From the NCBI GenBank assembly GCA_949358305.1, contig OX442316.1:17422001-17486000 (forward strand): a DNA stretch of 64,000 nt, read 5' to 3'. This document shows positions 12,101 through 27,100 of this stretch, one piece after another. Under the pieces are notes generated by a model. That model did no database searches, was not told where the DNA came from, and saw only the letters and a program-made list of their open reading frames with translations. How positions within the stretch are numbered: the first letter of the stretch is position 1; each line of letters begins with the position of its first letter. The stretch comes from Strigamia acuminata. Taxonomy: Eukaryota > Arthropoda > Chilopoda > Geophilomorpha > Linotaeniidae. The translations under genes and the position numbers were made by a program.

Positions 12101-15100
12101 ATACCGTATTTGAAGTCACTTCATTTCGTCCCCGTATTTCATCGATTAAGAGCCGCGACTCTTATTCAAAACTGCCATTTTTGTCAATCAAAACAAAGTA
12201 ATGCAGTGAAGCAAAAACACAGCACGTTCATCGTTCGTGAGGTTAAATACGGAAACAATACCGTACTTTTGCAAAAATACGGAAACAATACCGTACTTTT
12301 GCAAAAATACGGAAACAATACCGTACTTTTGCAAAAATACGGAAACAATACCGTACTTTTGCAAAAATACGGAAACAATACCGTACTTTTGCAAAAATAC
12401 GGAAACAATACCGTACTTTTGCAAAAATACGGAAACAATACCGTACTTTTGCAAAAATACGGAAACAATACCGTACTTTTGCAAAAATACGGAAACAATA
12501 CCGTACTTTTGCAAAAATACGGAAACAATACCGTACTTTTGCAAAAATACGGAAACAATACCGTACTTTTGTAAAAATACGCTACTCTTGTTGTCTCAGC
12601 CGCGGCTACTATTCGAGGGCGACTCTTAATCGGTAAAATACGATATATACAAAAGTGCGTGCAAGTTAACTCGAATTAATGCGCATTTCAGTTGTAAAAA
12701 GAGAATCTCATTTACAGGTTAGGTCATGAATCTTGCTCCATCTCCAACACCTGGCATTCCGCCATCACGAAGGAAATGAGAAAAGAAGAAAGCGGCCGAG
12801 AAGAGTGAATGGCACCCATTAATATTCCTAAATTGAACACATTTTTGCGCCATTACAAGAACAATAAACAAGCGGGAAATTGAACTCTTCTCTGCAAAGC
12901 GAGACAAAGATTATACTCCGCTTCATTTCGCACATTAGCACAAAAAGTTGCTTCAAATTACGCGCATCGCACATGCATTTTTCATCAAGCTGAGTGCACG
13001 TCCAGCCACACATCTCCCACTACATATTGCCCCTGCTCTGTCATGTGGTTGACACTATCACTGGCCTTTATTCACTCGCTAACTGACCTCTAAGGTCCAC
13101 CAAAACTCTTTGTAACCCATAAATTCGCCAAGTATGAAGCCAAATGTTACGCTTTAGAAGAACAATCGACAGAGGAAAAAAAAGTGAAAAATTGTGAAAA
13201 ATAACTTCGAATAATATCCTCAAAGAAAAAGTGTTGCGAGGCAGCCCACCCTGCACCTATACAGTGCTCTATTACATTGCAACCACGTCTCCGCCATTTC
13301 TCATACGGGAAAAAACAGCAACTAAACGACAAAACCACAGTTTCATCCAGCTGCAAGATGAGATGCGAGCACGGATCGATACTCGAGTCACAACCCATCT
13401 TGAAACGGGGAAGAGGAGGAGGTCATTCTCGGTGCCCCACGTGTACCCCTCGGCCGATTTAAAGAAGAAACATTTAAAAAAAATAAAAAAATAATAAAAA
13501 GGTTAGGAATTTCGCCCGCTGCATTCCTTTCCTTCCGTGCATTTTGATAAGCGATAAAAACACAAAATAATCAAGTAAAAAAAGAAATGAGAAATTCCAA
13601 TCAGGACTCACCAACAACCACAACCTCCACGTCCCTTCTAGCAGTGAGTCTCTGGGGGTTTCGAATGACGCACGTGTATTTTCCCGGATCCAGCTCTGGT
13701 TGCACATTCTGGATGATGATGGTGCCGTTTGGGAAAACACGCTGACGACGGTTCACCGGTAATTTCAGACTATCTGCCGGATTAAAATAGGTGGAGCCTT
13801 TAATACCGGTCGCAGGTACGAACGCGGAGCTTTCTTACCTTTCTCCCACCACACGCTGTCGATCGGGAATCCGTAATAAGGACATCGGATCATGGAATCG
13901 CCTCCTGCCAGCGCCGAGATTTTGCGTATCGGACGGATGGCCGGCGGTCCTAATTTAATTATTTATTTTTAATTTTATTTTTATTATAAGTTACATTGCG
14001 ATCCTGATTTTGGTCACTACTCGAGGCAAACGCAATTAAGTTGACTTTGTACAAGTGTTTCGTCGCTTTAAAAAATTATAATTACCAAGAAGAAATTCAT
14101 TCAGTCTCATTATGCTCAAGTCATCAATCAAGCGATTCATGTGCAATTAAACGATGGTATTGAAAGTTTGAGTTTCAACAAGTTGATTGATATTGAGCGA
14201 AGAAAGCTTACGGAATGATTTATGAATCACTCTTCTTAAGACACTAATTTTAGATAAACTTCAATTAAATTTCCTTTCGTATTTAAAATGTTGACTTTAA
14301 AACAATTGCATTTTTTTTTTCATTTCCTTCTTTTACCCAAGAACGGGCATTCATTCAACATTAATCTTCATAAAAACTTTACACATTTAAATTGCAAAAT
14401 GCCATTTCTTAAATAAAAAAAAATGAAAACATCTCTCATAACTCATTATTAACTCACATCTACCACGAAAATTTCCAGAAAAAAGAAAAAAAAGACAGAA
14501 GAAAAATGACTCGCTTAAATAAATGATTAAAAATTGTAATTTCGGTCATTTCTTTCTGCCCTGTATAGTATTAATTAAAGGCAGAGCAAATTGCCAGGAT
14601 GTGGCGATCAGAGGATTTATGACGCGAGCACTTTATGGCTCTTTTGATTTATAGCGCCATAACAAAATATTAAAGTGCACCGTGTTAAAATGCAGAAAAG
14701 ACACGAAAACACCGCGGCCTCCTGCACTAATGACAGCCGCGCCAGCAGCTGCTCTTTCCTTTGCTCCAAGACGCCATCTGTGCGCGAGCGAACCTGCAGG
14801 GGACATCGAAATGCCGAGCAAGAAAATGTCAACAATTTGCATCCAAAGCGACCCCAAACGCGCCTCATTTCGGGCCAAACGCGTGTCCACACCCAAATTT
14901 GACCAATCCGAGCAGAAAACGACACAATTAACAAATAAATCAAACTAAACTGCAACAAAACTCACCGTACACATTAAGTCTGGCCGAATGATCGACTTTT
15001 CCCGCCGGGTTCGTTGCCACGCACTTGTAATCGCCCCCGTCTTCCGGTTTGGTGTAAGTGATGTTCAAGAAGCCCACAACCTCGCCTTTGGGACCCACTT

Positions 15101-18100
15101 GCTCTCCCCGAGAGATTCGACCGCTTCCCGGCAAATGTCCGTCGTCCAAGGTCCAAGACATTTTCGGCTGCGGGTTCCCGGAAGCGACGCACATCAGTGA
15201 AACCGACGACCCCGGTTGGATCGTCTCCGGGCTGAACGCTCGGTGCAATTCGGGCGCAGCATCTGCGCGAAAAATCCATTAGCGATTTCATTAAATTGAT
15301 TAATAGGCCTAAACCGTCGCTTTTATTTTTCGTGTTGCGAATGGCTCTCGAAGCTTTAATTCCGACCTGAGATAAAACGCAAGTGTTTGCTCCTCCGAGC
15401 GTTTTAACTCGAAATGTCGGCGTTCATTGTGCCCATCTGACGGAAGTGACCGCAACACACGAGCCGAGCTGTACAAGCGCAGCTGCGTAACTCCACTTAG
15501 AACTTATGAAATTCCTCATTTCGCTTTTAAGAAGACGCAACCCCCGATGCTTCGCTGCACGACTCGGCTTTAAAGCAGCCAAAAATAAGTTACGCGAATT
15601 CAAACGGGAAAAACGCCCGTAACTCTCGACGAAAATGTATATAATTAGGCGTTAAAACAAACTCAACGAGGGTGGAAAGCTAATTAACTTGTCACATGAA
15701 GTTCCCTGTTTATTTACAGCTCACGTGACATTTCCAAAGACTCCTGCCGTTCAATTACTGTACTTAATGGGTCCTTCATTTGTACAAGTCATGTACGCGC
15801 CACGCCCCGCAGATTAATATCCCCGAAATGACTTTTCAATGAGTTTATCTTCGCCGCGCTGGACGATTGACCGCCGGAAATTGCATCATTTTTGTATTTG
15901 CATCCTACAGTAGTCTATTTGGCCCATTCTTGTCATTTAATTCGCGCCACTCCCATAAAGCCAAAGTCGCAACACGTGTTTTTGCTTATTACCTCCAATT
16001 TTAATCTGCGCAGTCGCGTGGATGGTCTCCACGTTGTTCTTCACCACGCACTGATACATTCCCATGTCTTCGCGGCGCAGGCGGAAGATTTGGACGATTT
16101 CCGCCGACACGGTGCGCATGTGCGTACTTTCGATGGTTTTCCCGTCTTTGAGCCACTTGACGGACGATATGGGATAACCGGAAGTGATGCATCGTAGCGT
16201 TGAACTTCGACCCAAATCGACCACTTGTTGCACGGGGTCCACGCGCGCGGTCAAAGGCGCTGAAAAATAATTGGAAAAAAAGGAGAGAAAAGTAATCAAT
16301 TTGTGAGGTTAGAAGTTTTGACGCCAGCGTCGGAAAATCGACAAGGCCGGCATCGATCAATGACGTCAGACAATGGACCGATGACCTCTCGGCCCCAATC
16401 ACTCTTGTCGATTTCAATCAAGCGGAAAACTCGCTCTGGGCTTTTTTCCCGATCCCGAATTACGCTCGTTAGAAGAAATCAATTATTTTCTATTTCTGTC
16501 ATCTCGCCAAGACGCCGAGAGAAACTTGTTGTCGGCACAAAATGCAACAATAAACCCAAACGAACGAGATAAAAATGAATTACAGTGACCAAAACCCCAA
16601 TCAAAACCTCGCCCAATAGAAAGCCGAGCAGTGATTCGTCCGAGAAATGCAAAAGTGGTCACTTGTTCGCAGGAGTTAAAGTAGAAAAGATGCTGTCTAT
16701 TAATCATTGAAAAATCACATCAATAATATAATTATAATAATTTACACAAATTCCAAAACGTATAGCATTTCCCAGAATTAAGTATATTATTTGTGCATTG
16801 AATAATGCATTTCATATACTACGTCATGCATAACTGTCATGTAAACAGGGATGACAAGGATTATTCGAGTAGTGAATAATCCCTCGCAGAAGTTTGTTTA
16901 ATTCGAGTGAACTCGAACTATTTTATTGCACATGCGCGCATCGTTTCCGGCACTTCCCCATTGGTTGAAAGCCGAAAGTGATCACGAATTATTTTCTGCA
17001 TGTGAACACAACAATTTGATTTTTTCACCACTCGAATTATTCACCACTCAAAATATTCGGTGCATGTAAACGTAGTAAACGTAGCATGAATCGATGTTCT
17101 ATTATATTTCCTGAGCAATTGCATCTAGGCCAACTTTGATGAAGCGACCGTATAGGAAGTTGGATGAGAGCAATCCATTGATGACATCAAATTTGACCTT
17201 GAAGGCCATTTTCAAGGTCATTCACTTGCTAACTTCTAAACCAATCAGGTTAGAGCAAAATTTGCAATTACAAAGTTGTAGAGCATCATAAAATTAGTAC
17301 TACCCAACTTATCTTGGTCATCTTAAGTTAAAGTGATCGGTTCGTGGCGTAAATAAAACAGAAAAAAAGAAATACACAGCCAGTGCTAATTGGACGGAGA
17401 TTTAAGAGGAAGAGAGCGCGCCACTCCTTTTCATTTACATTGCAAATGCCGAGCTCAACTTGTTGTTGCTGTCTCGCGCTAATAATTGGCGTACACGTTT
17501 GCAATCAATTTGTTGGTGAAAAATCCAATTGGACATTGTCAAGTGGCGAAGAAAGAAGGAAGCAGAAAGAGGAAGGACCAAATCCCATACAAATGACACT
17601 CAGAATGATCCTTTCTTTACAGAAAAGAAAACTATTTCCCGCGAGATGTTACCAATTTTGTTTCATCGTGACGCCGACACAAAGGGATCATTGATCGTGA
17701 AAAGTGACCACAAAAAAGGAGGAGACGACGAAAGCGGCATCAAGTGGTGTTGAGTGTAAAGCACAATTGTGCTGGAAATCGCCAAGTAAAAGATCTCACC
17801 CTTGAGGAGAAATTTTGTTTCTTATTCTTGCGCCGCTCGGCCTCTCGGGAAAACGATTCCATTAGATTTGCTGTTGACTTACACTCTTACACATTTATTA
17901 GTATTCCGTTCCCGCGCTCGTGCCACCATTTCCGGAAACCAAAGACGGCTCCATCGACTTAATTCCAAGATACTCCAGCACTTCGACTTCTTTTTATCGC
18001 AAACTCTATTTTTTTAATTAGCTCGGATCTCCTGCTTCGTCTACGATCGCACAAAACCTTAACAACCGAGCAACGAAATTGCAATTTTTTTTAAAATTTC

Positions 18101-21100
18101 GTGCACGTCAAAGAAAGAAAAAAAAATATTAAGATTAATAATTTTCAATATTTTTTGCCTTTAAAGGTGAATTATTTAATGCGAAGATCGGTTGCAGTGC
18201 GTCTCTGAATCACGTGACGCTTAATAACCCTTTTAATTCCATTAATCAAGCTTGTCTAGCTCATTGCACTAATGGAAACAGCCATCATGTATATTTATCG
18301 CTTATCAGGACAGATTACGTTAGAAGCACAAATTCATCACCAGCACTTTAAAACTTATCCAAAATTTGCTGAGCGAATTAAAAACTCACCCGTGACAGTG
18401 AGAGTCGTTTCCGCCTTCTCGCTCCCGATGCTGTTGTTCACCACGCACGTGTACAGCCCGCTATCTTCGATCCGCCCGCTTTGAACAACCAAAGAGCCGC
18501 CTAAATTCGTCACACGACCGTCTTCTCTCACCACCGTCACTTCTCCGTCCTTCCTCTTCCACAACCAACTGCAAAACACAAAATTAAACGCTCAAACTCA
18601 TTTGGCAGAGCGACATCAAAGGCGATTTACCTGTAAGAAGGCGGCGGGTGACCCTGAGCGGCGCACGGAAGGATGAGCGTCTCCCCTTGACGGATTTGCA
18701 GCACGAGTTTGGTGTCGGTGATGCGAGGCGGGACGCTGCCCTGAGGAGCTGCAGGTGCAAAAGATGTCGCCTTAAAAATCGATCGACTACAGCCAAATAG
18801 ACGAGAGAACGAGAGAGAGAGAGCGCGTGCTGCTTGGATGATGAGGCAAACTCGCACTTCACACATCCGCGACTGCAACTCATTTCCAAAGGCCAAAGTG
18901 CGCGCGCAATTAAAGCGTCTTGAAGCGTCTTACCGGTCACTATCAATCGACCCGAAGTCGAGCTGGATCTGGTTTCTTTGGTGAGTCGATGGTAAGTCCT
19001 GCATTTGAAACTCGCCAAGCCGTCGTTCATGGTGACGTCTTTGATGTGAAGTTCCCCCGTCGGTAATATCGTAAATTTATGACCTGTAGTTTTCGGTAAT
19101 AAAAAATAAAATAAAATAAAATAAAATAAATAAAAGTGTCCTTCTCGGTTCGATCAATTTTTCAACGTACCGTTTTCAATCGCCATTCCCGGTGCGACGC
19201 CGTAAACCCCGTCGTGGAACCAGGACGTGACGGTTACATAGTCGGTGACAAAACTCGGTATGTGGCATCGCAGGACCCCCGTGTTGCCCGTTATTACAAA
19301 TTCATCGTACACTTGAACCTCGTACAGCTGCATCACGACTGAAACACGCAGAAAAAAGAAAACAATATAAACAAATATTTGAAAGACATAATAAGATTCA
19401 GCTGTTATCTGACATGTGCTACCTCCATCCATAATTCATCGCGCGCGAATGAATGAAGGAAGAAAATCGAACAAGCGGGAAGTTAATGCCAAAATTGTAC
19501 GCAGTTTATTGCAAATAATCATCACGGAGTTCCAATTTATGTTCGTTCTGCCTTAATTTATGTCTACACGTGTACGAAACTCGATAAATTGTGAACGGAT
19601 GCATTCGAATAACAGAAAATAAATTATCAATGCTGGTTATTGATGTGGAAACAAGTTGGGAGTTGTATATAACTCGAAATGGCCAAAACTTGCGAGAAAT
19701 TAAGAAAGTTTTAAGTCAAATGTTTGGTTAGAAAAGTGTAAAGTGTGCGTTTTTACTTTTTAGTGCGGTGCACAAATGTGAAGCTAATTTCACTCATTTC
19801 ACTCCATCAGTGGATGGAAAAGTCATTTGTTCGTGCCACAAAGTTCTAATTAAATTCGTAAAGAAAAAATAAAAGTCGAAATAAAAAAGTTGTAATTTTG
19901 TTTTTATTATGACAAAATAAAAATTCCAAAAAAAAAAAAATTATTATAAAGTGACAAAACCACAACTTTAAATTTTCTAATATTATTTTTAAGAATAAAA
20001 ATTAATATTACAATTTTTTTTTTTGCCTTTTTATTATTCATTTTTGATGGTACAAGAATGGCAAACATCCTGTTATTGCAGGTCCCTTTAGGACAATTTA
20101 ATTTATGAAAAATGTTGCACACATGTTCCTTTTCCACCTCTTACAAATACGGGCAATCTCGACTGTACAACAAACGACAAAACCTAATCGACTTTTCCTC
20201 ATTTCCACACGAAAGAACAAATCACGACTCTTCCACTCAATCTTTAAAAAAAATAAAAAAAATCCATGTTTATATAAAAGTTGCAACTCATTTCACTTTT
20301 TCTTATTTATAGACGCCCAAAAAAAATTGTTTCCACAATTTTTTCTTTTCAATTTTCATCCCTGCAACTTTATGGCCACTTATTCTCAAAATACTAAATT
20401 TCTGGCAACCAGAAGCCCAAAAAAGAAAAAAAAAGAAAAAAAAAACCACTTGTAAACAAATTTTTGCTAGACTAAGCCAAAAAATCCGGAATGAATAATG
20501 GATCGAATAACGGCGCAAGAATCGATACATTAGACAACAAGAAAAGGAATATGCAATGTGCAATTTTCACACCCGCATTATTTCGCAACTGCTCGCCTTA
20601 ATTCGCGTAGATTTACGACGCCATCCACTACTAATTCCAAACAATTAATTCCAAACAATTTAACTCATAAAATAATGAGAAATGGAGTTTGTACGCCACT
20701 CCCCCTTTGCGGCTTGGCTCCGTTTCATAAATCAGCGCCTCGAAAATGGCGCCTCGCTTCCGTCTTCCGTCTTGCCACTCTTCTGTTGTTGACGTGTCGA
20801 AATCTTAAAAAAGTTAATTCCGGAGATTAAATTTAATTTCGACTTCCAATCGACAGCTCTAAACCGATTAAAAACGTGTTTTTAATCGAAACAACGCGCG
20901 TTTTTGATGAATTTTAATCAAAAATCGAGCTGGCAACCACCGAAGCGACAATTTCTTCGCAGTTGTAAACATCCAACTCGTTTCTAGTTAATTGCGCCGT
21001 AATTATCAGCCATTTTTTCAACCCGCGAGTCAATTTTCACGTCAATTAATAAAGTTTACCAGCACGTGACGTGTTTTCAGCTTCGTTTCTGATTGGGAAA

Positions 21101-24100
21101 AGAGTTTGCTGATGAGAATTGTTTAGAAGACGAGTGGAAGGAAGTCTCGTTTGGTCAACCGAGCGTCTTAAGCGTATTAAACAAAGGGTCAACTTCCCCT
21201 GGCGCCACGCCATTCGACCACGGTTCAAACGTGTGGTGAAAAGATCGTCACCGAAAGACACGCGGCTTATCCTCCAGCGCCAAACGTTACTCGCAATTGA
21301 GCGCACGTGTGACAAAAAAACAAACACTCTTCGTCCCGCTTTCGAATCTCGATACGAAACCTCCGCTCGTCGAATAAAAACACGAATAAATTGTGAATTT
21401 AAAATCGGGAAATGTAAAAAAAAAAAAAAAAGTCGATGCAGCGTGCAAATTTTCATTTTTGTTTGAACGTCCCGAAGTCGTAAACGAGTTGTTGCGGATC
21501 TTGCGGCTTTTGGCAATTCGCCCGCCCGCGCCAACTGTCACGTCACCCGAGCAGAGGAGGAGGCAGTTCGAACCAAGTTTGGCGTCGCAGATGGGACATT
21601 CGCGACACGAATTGACAGATGCGTACCAGACCCGAAATTAAAGCGACAAAGCAACTGACGCAGCAGAAAACAAAATAAAAACAAAAAACAAAAAACGAAA
21701 AAAACGGCGCTAAACCACAAACGGGCGTGGCACCGACTTTGGATTAATGAACCCCCGACTTAATTAATCTTAATTAACGATTGACGGAACGTACCTGCCC
21801 TCACCCACACGTCGCGACTGACGACGGCGCCCACCGAGTTGGACGCCGTGCACTTGTACACTGCGGCGTGCACGTCTTGGCGGTACTCTTCGGCGCCGAA
21901 CTGAGGAAACACTAAAGTGCCGTTCGCCATCACCCGTCGAATCCGCAGCACGTCCGTCACGTACGATCCGTCACCCACTGTCCATCGCACGTGAGGCGAG
22001 GGCGAACCGCGAGCGGAACATCCGATTTGCGCCCCCGTGTCGTTAGAAAAGTCCACCGTGCTTTCTGGTTCCAGCGTGAAAGACGGACCTTCCTCGTACG
22101 ACTCGGACGACGTCACAACTGCAATTAAAAAGACAAAAAAAAGTTTTAAAAATTTTTAAAAATAAAAATTATTTATTTTGTTTAAAAAAATCTGAAACTT
22201 GTAAAAGCGCGCTAAATTCACCTTTATTGTTTATTCATTCATTTCTTGCATCGCAGGGCGGCGCTTGAGTGGCACGCCCAACTCGACTCGTGTTATCTGA
22301 ATGCAGATATAATTCGCGCGTGCTCAGCTGCTGTATGCACAAAACTCCACGAAGGGTTGGCAACCATTAAGAAACAATAAGGGAACTTCCGAGCCAGCGT
22401 CTCATTAGTTTCGTTGCAACGGGCGCCGCGTGAAGTCGCTTTATCGTTTGCGTGTACAACCTTAACATCGTCACGCACCCGCGTCGCCAAGGAGCAGGAA
22501 AGGAGGGCGACGCCAGCGCGACTAAGAGAGTTAGTGGGGGTTGAGGATAAGACGGTAAAAGAGCGCGTAAGAAGAAGAAGAGAACCATAAAACAGAGCAA
22601 ATCCACTAAGAAAAATAGTTGTTGTTCCTTCGCGACGCTCCTTATCTCCACCCGGCTACCAACACAAGTCTCTTGTTGACAGATGCCGGGGCCAAGACAG
22701 ATAATTCCACGACGCTTTTCGTTCATCTCCCACTAAATTGCGCCACCGGATTTCCCAGCGGCAAACAAAAGTGAGCGCCGTTCAAATCTGGCGCCTAACG
22801 AGCAAAAAGCCAAAGACACAACGTGTCGGTCAAGTATTTATCGCGCGACGCAAGATAAAAGAGAGTTATTAAGCCGAGTATTTAGTCGTTTATGGTTTGA
22901 CGCCGACTGCCTATTAACAACTCCCTCGCGAGTGGTTCGTGCCACTTTGACACTCCTTCTGCGGACAGTTGTAAAGCCACCGTGGCCGTCGTTCGTTAAT
23001 CGTCGCGTCTCTCCGGGGAGCGCGCATTTCGCATCGCGCACGCCTTAATAACTGTCCGTTCGCCGCGTGCGCGAGAAATGAATTTTCTAAAAGGATTTCC
23101 AAGACGATTATCAATCGATCGGCGAGTTTTGGCCCGGCGCCAGTGCCGATGGGGCTAAACCCACTTTCTTTTCCCTCCTTAACAAGCTCATCCGCATGCA
23201 CCGACCCGTTCCCGTTCCTTAGACGGCGCAATGACACCTGCTCCGATCGCCCCCAGAGACTTCAAACACACCTGAAGCAAATGCAAAAGTTTCCTTCGCG
23301 CGTTTTGTCAAACTGTTAGGAAATTGACAGTTCGATCAATTATTAATTTTTGATCCTCTTAGTAAAATAAAAAAATAAAAAAAAATACAAATAAAATAAA
23401 ATATTTAAAAAAAAAGAGAGGAAAAAAGGCATTTGGGAAATATTTATTTTCATCTGCTTAAAATGTTTGTCAAATTGGTTCGCAAATGATTCTTATTGAT
23501 TTTGGATGCGGCACCGAGCAGCCGCGAGTGATGAGGTTGGAACGAGGAGGCCTAATGGAATGAGTATCCCCATTTTTGCCTCGCGCGTTCCAATTGATGG
23601 GAGCAGACAAAAGGGAATGAGTTGAACGCTGCTTCACGGCCCCAGGCCACATTTGGGCGAGGTTTCGTCTCTCAACAGACGCCACGCCACGTGAGTCCAA
23701 TGAAAATGGCGGCAATTCCTGCCGGGCAGATTACACCGCAGTCTTTACGAGAGAAAACGGAGAGAAGAAATATTCCATTTGTTTTCGTCACGAGAAATAA
23801 CGAGACGTCGCGAGACGTGAGAAAATACGTACATTTGTGGATGTTGTTGTCATGGCAACATTTTTTTTTCTCGAATAAGAAGTTTTGTAGTGGAAAAAAG
23901 AGGAGGAAAATGCTAGTGCGTTGTCAAACGGGCCGTGAAATTTACAGCGCCACCAATTCGCACTTTTCGGACCAACAACCTTCGGAACGAGAAAAAAATT
24001 CACCGCCCGGGCATTTTTCTCGCCAATTTCCGAGTTGATTGATCGCGGGGACACCGCAGCCTCGTGTTTTACGTACCGGCACATTCTGGTGCGTAAATGG

Positions 24101-27100
24101 CCACTTTTTCCTATATTTTTTCGTTGTTTGATTGAACACACAATTGCGGATGGCGGGTGAATCGTTGGGTACACAAGAATGGGAGACGCCCGAGTGGAAA
24201 TTCCAAGTTTGCAGTTGTTGTTGGTGGAAACATGAAACTTATAATTCTATTGGACGTTCGCTTTGTCACTGTCATCGATGATTTAGTGAGCGGGTGCTGG
24301 GAAATGGACACAACTTAAGTCGTCATACTGTTCCATTCTCCTCTCGACAATTGCAAACGACAGATTCTTCACTTTGCCTCGTTTGATCAACAACAATAAG
24401 ATGCCAAATGCCGAATAAACAGAAAAGAGTTTTTATTTTTATTTTGTTTTATTATTTTTATTTTTTTGGTCTCAATTTTTTAAATTGGTTTTCAAGAGCG
24501 ATTTGGATTTTTTAATTGGTTAAAAAAGTGTCCAAATTTGTCGTGAAATGCAGCTAAGATGATTAAAAATAAAGCTTTCTTATATTCAGAGAGGACAAAA
24601 GAGAAAAGAAATGGGAAAAAAACAAACTAATTAAGTTGGCAATTTTTGATTCATTCTCACACACTCGAGGGGAAAATTGGTCTTAAGGTGCAAAGTAGAT
24701 CGTTCAAGATGTAAAATACGTCCCTTTTTCCGCGAAAAATATTTTTTTTTGTCACCAGCAATAAATTGTCACTTCGAGCGGAAATCAACGTCAAAAGAGA
24801 AAAATATTCCCAACGAAACCTCACGAAAGAACTTCGGAAGCGGCCATCTTAGGCTCCGATCTACCGCAGTTCCATTCATAATAGAGAGTTTGCGGGATAC
24901 ATTTTTCCCTTACAGTTAAACACTATACGGTATAAAAATAGTGTAAGGGAAAAATGATAAATTAAGTTTTTGCGGGCTGCACATTTCCCTTATCACTACA
25001 CTATTTCAGCCAACTACTGACAGTTAGTAATTTTGGGCCTAAAAATTTAATTTGGGAGCGTAAATGTGCAAATTTCTGCGTGAAATTCCATTATTATGCC
25101 TATAAAGTACAGTTTTGGGCCTAAAATTCAATTTTGGGACTCACTTATCATTCAAACTACGTACCTATGACTGTGATGTGTTTGATCGGGACAACAAAAT
25201 AATCGCCATTTGCAATGAGCGGATCTAACAATATAGTGTTCTCAATTCTGATTGGCTGCGCTATATTTTAAGTTAGTGTTGAAAACGATACACTAAAGAT
25301 TTTTCCCTTACGATATGGCAGTAAAATAGTGAAACGTAGAGAAAAATAAAGAGAAAATGCATCCCGCAAACTCTCTAATTAAAATTGCAACGTTAAAATT
25401 ATAACATCGCATTTGCAAATCGCATTCGAATATCGCAATATTGTAATAAAATTGCAAAGTTTGCAAAATTGCGATTGCTACATTAATACTACGTTTACAT
25501 GCACCAGACTATAAGAAATTGCCATGTAAACATTGTACCAACATAACCCATTCAGAATGTCCCTACAGCAGTTTCCGGTATACTTTCCCTTTAAAGCTAA
25601 ACCACACAACCATGCCGTGAGCAAATACCTAATGAACCCTCGTATTTACACAACAGCTAAGAATTGTAAATTGTCACTTATTCACCGAGACTTTATTTAA
25701 GGATTTGACGTTTCGAGCCTCTACCAGAAACTATTGGACGAAGACAATGGAAGAAAAGGGGTTCAAGTAGGAGAGGAAGCTCAAAGTGAACATCATGCTT
25801 GTTTACACGTGTTTGTGCAGCAATAAATTTAATCCAAATAGCTTTTGTAATATCCCTTAATTCGTTAGGTCAAAACAAAATTTCCCCATTCTCGTGCACT
25901 CCAAGAACGAAGTCTCCAGAGACTACTTGACTTTCCAAATAAAAATAAAAATAAAAACAAATGAAAAAAGAAAAGAAAAGAAAAATTTTTTTTCTTCTTT
26001 TATTTTATTCCTCCCGACTTTTCTTTATTAAAAATTCCAATCTGACGAGCTCAATCGTTACTCTCTCTCATCTTGAACCCGATGTTTTTTCCTGTCTCTC
26101 AAACTGCCACTAGCAGTCGTTGTTAGTGCGAAAAAAAGCCAATTGGAGACGTATGCTAGACACTTCCATCCCTCACTTAACCCACTCGCCTACCTCTACC
26201 TCCGCTTGCGTTCTGAGCTTCCACCGCCGCCATGTACAATCATAATCTCGTGAGAGTAGCCTGGAATTACACTTAAAGATAGTGTTGATGGCATCGCGCG
26301 GAGAACAATTCAACACACTGCAACGTCGTACATTACAAACAGCATGCTGCGTATAACTTAAACGAATGCCTCGTTTATAATTCTAGCAGAACAACAGGAA
26401 AGCGAGAAAACATTCACGCAGATGAAACAAAAAAATAAAATAAATAATGCAGACGATTTAAATAACAAAAATATTGAAGTCCGTAACAAAACGCGCACAT
26501 TGCTGAAATTAAATAAACAGCGTGATGTGCAGGGAAGCCTCGTTTGAGTGTAAATCAACATTATTTTTATGGGTGCTTTGCTGCACAACTGGTGGCTACT
26601 TGGCGCTGCTAAGCTGCGCGTGTTGATCCGTAATTTGTTTGGTTTGCGCAAATTAATATCCGACAAAGCACTACACTCTTTAAAACGTCGTATTCGAGTC
26701 GTTATCGGAGAGCAACTTGTTTACGAGTGGCGAAATCTCCAATATTTGCATAATATTTTCATCTAGTAGAAATAAACACACTTTTAATATTCAGTGCAAT
26801 GCACATCTAAGATGGTGTTTTCAATGATGCAAAAATCCTAGGTAATGCACTGAATACTCTTTTAACCAGAAATAGAGCCACCTCTTTAAAACTGTATCAC
26901 TTATTTACAATAAACGTTTAAATTATGAACGAGACATTAAATGTATTGATGCACACGAGGAAATTCAATAAAGCTGAATTCAGACCAGTCCTGCAGCTAA
27001 TCTCAGAGTGAAAATTGGATTTTAAGCCTCACTCTTCATTTTAGGCCCTTTTATGTCCTAATCTCCTTATTCTCGACCTCTTATGCTCACAACTCATCAA

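Larger units (their letters stand above)
9388..13611 (-). other. Intron 10, with a minisatellite
   Basis: 4.2 kb intron next to the Ig7 exon, the place where alternative Ig7 exons would be expected; none was recognised. It holds the 30-bp minisatellite at 12245-12574 and a + strand TATA-like box near 11270. The rest is AT-rich with poly-A and poly-T tracts. Confidence 0.6.
16260..18389 (-). other. Intron 6, with two repeat segments
   Basis: 2.1 kb intron. It holds an inverted-repeat segment at about 16838-17086 and a dispersed repeat at 17105-17336 whose halves recur separately at 42157-42253 and 28850-28945. Confidence 0.6.

Noticed and set aside
12110-12629. Open frames encoding KYGNNTVLLQ-type repeats on both strands
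   Set aside because: They arise from the 30-bp minisatellite; a period divisible by 3 keeps several frames open at once on both strands, so there is no evidence of coding.
14617-15291. Several + and - strand open frames around Ig5
   Set aside because: Shadows of the Ig5 exon and intron; only the 15262..14966 frame has the Ig core and splice sites.
18584-19030. 148-codon minus-strand frame across exons 4 and 5
   Set aside because: It crosses true splice sites in the wrong frame; the Dscam exons explain the region.
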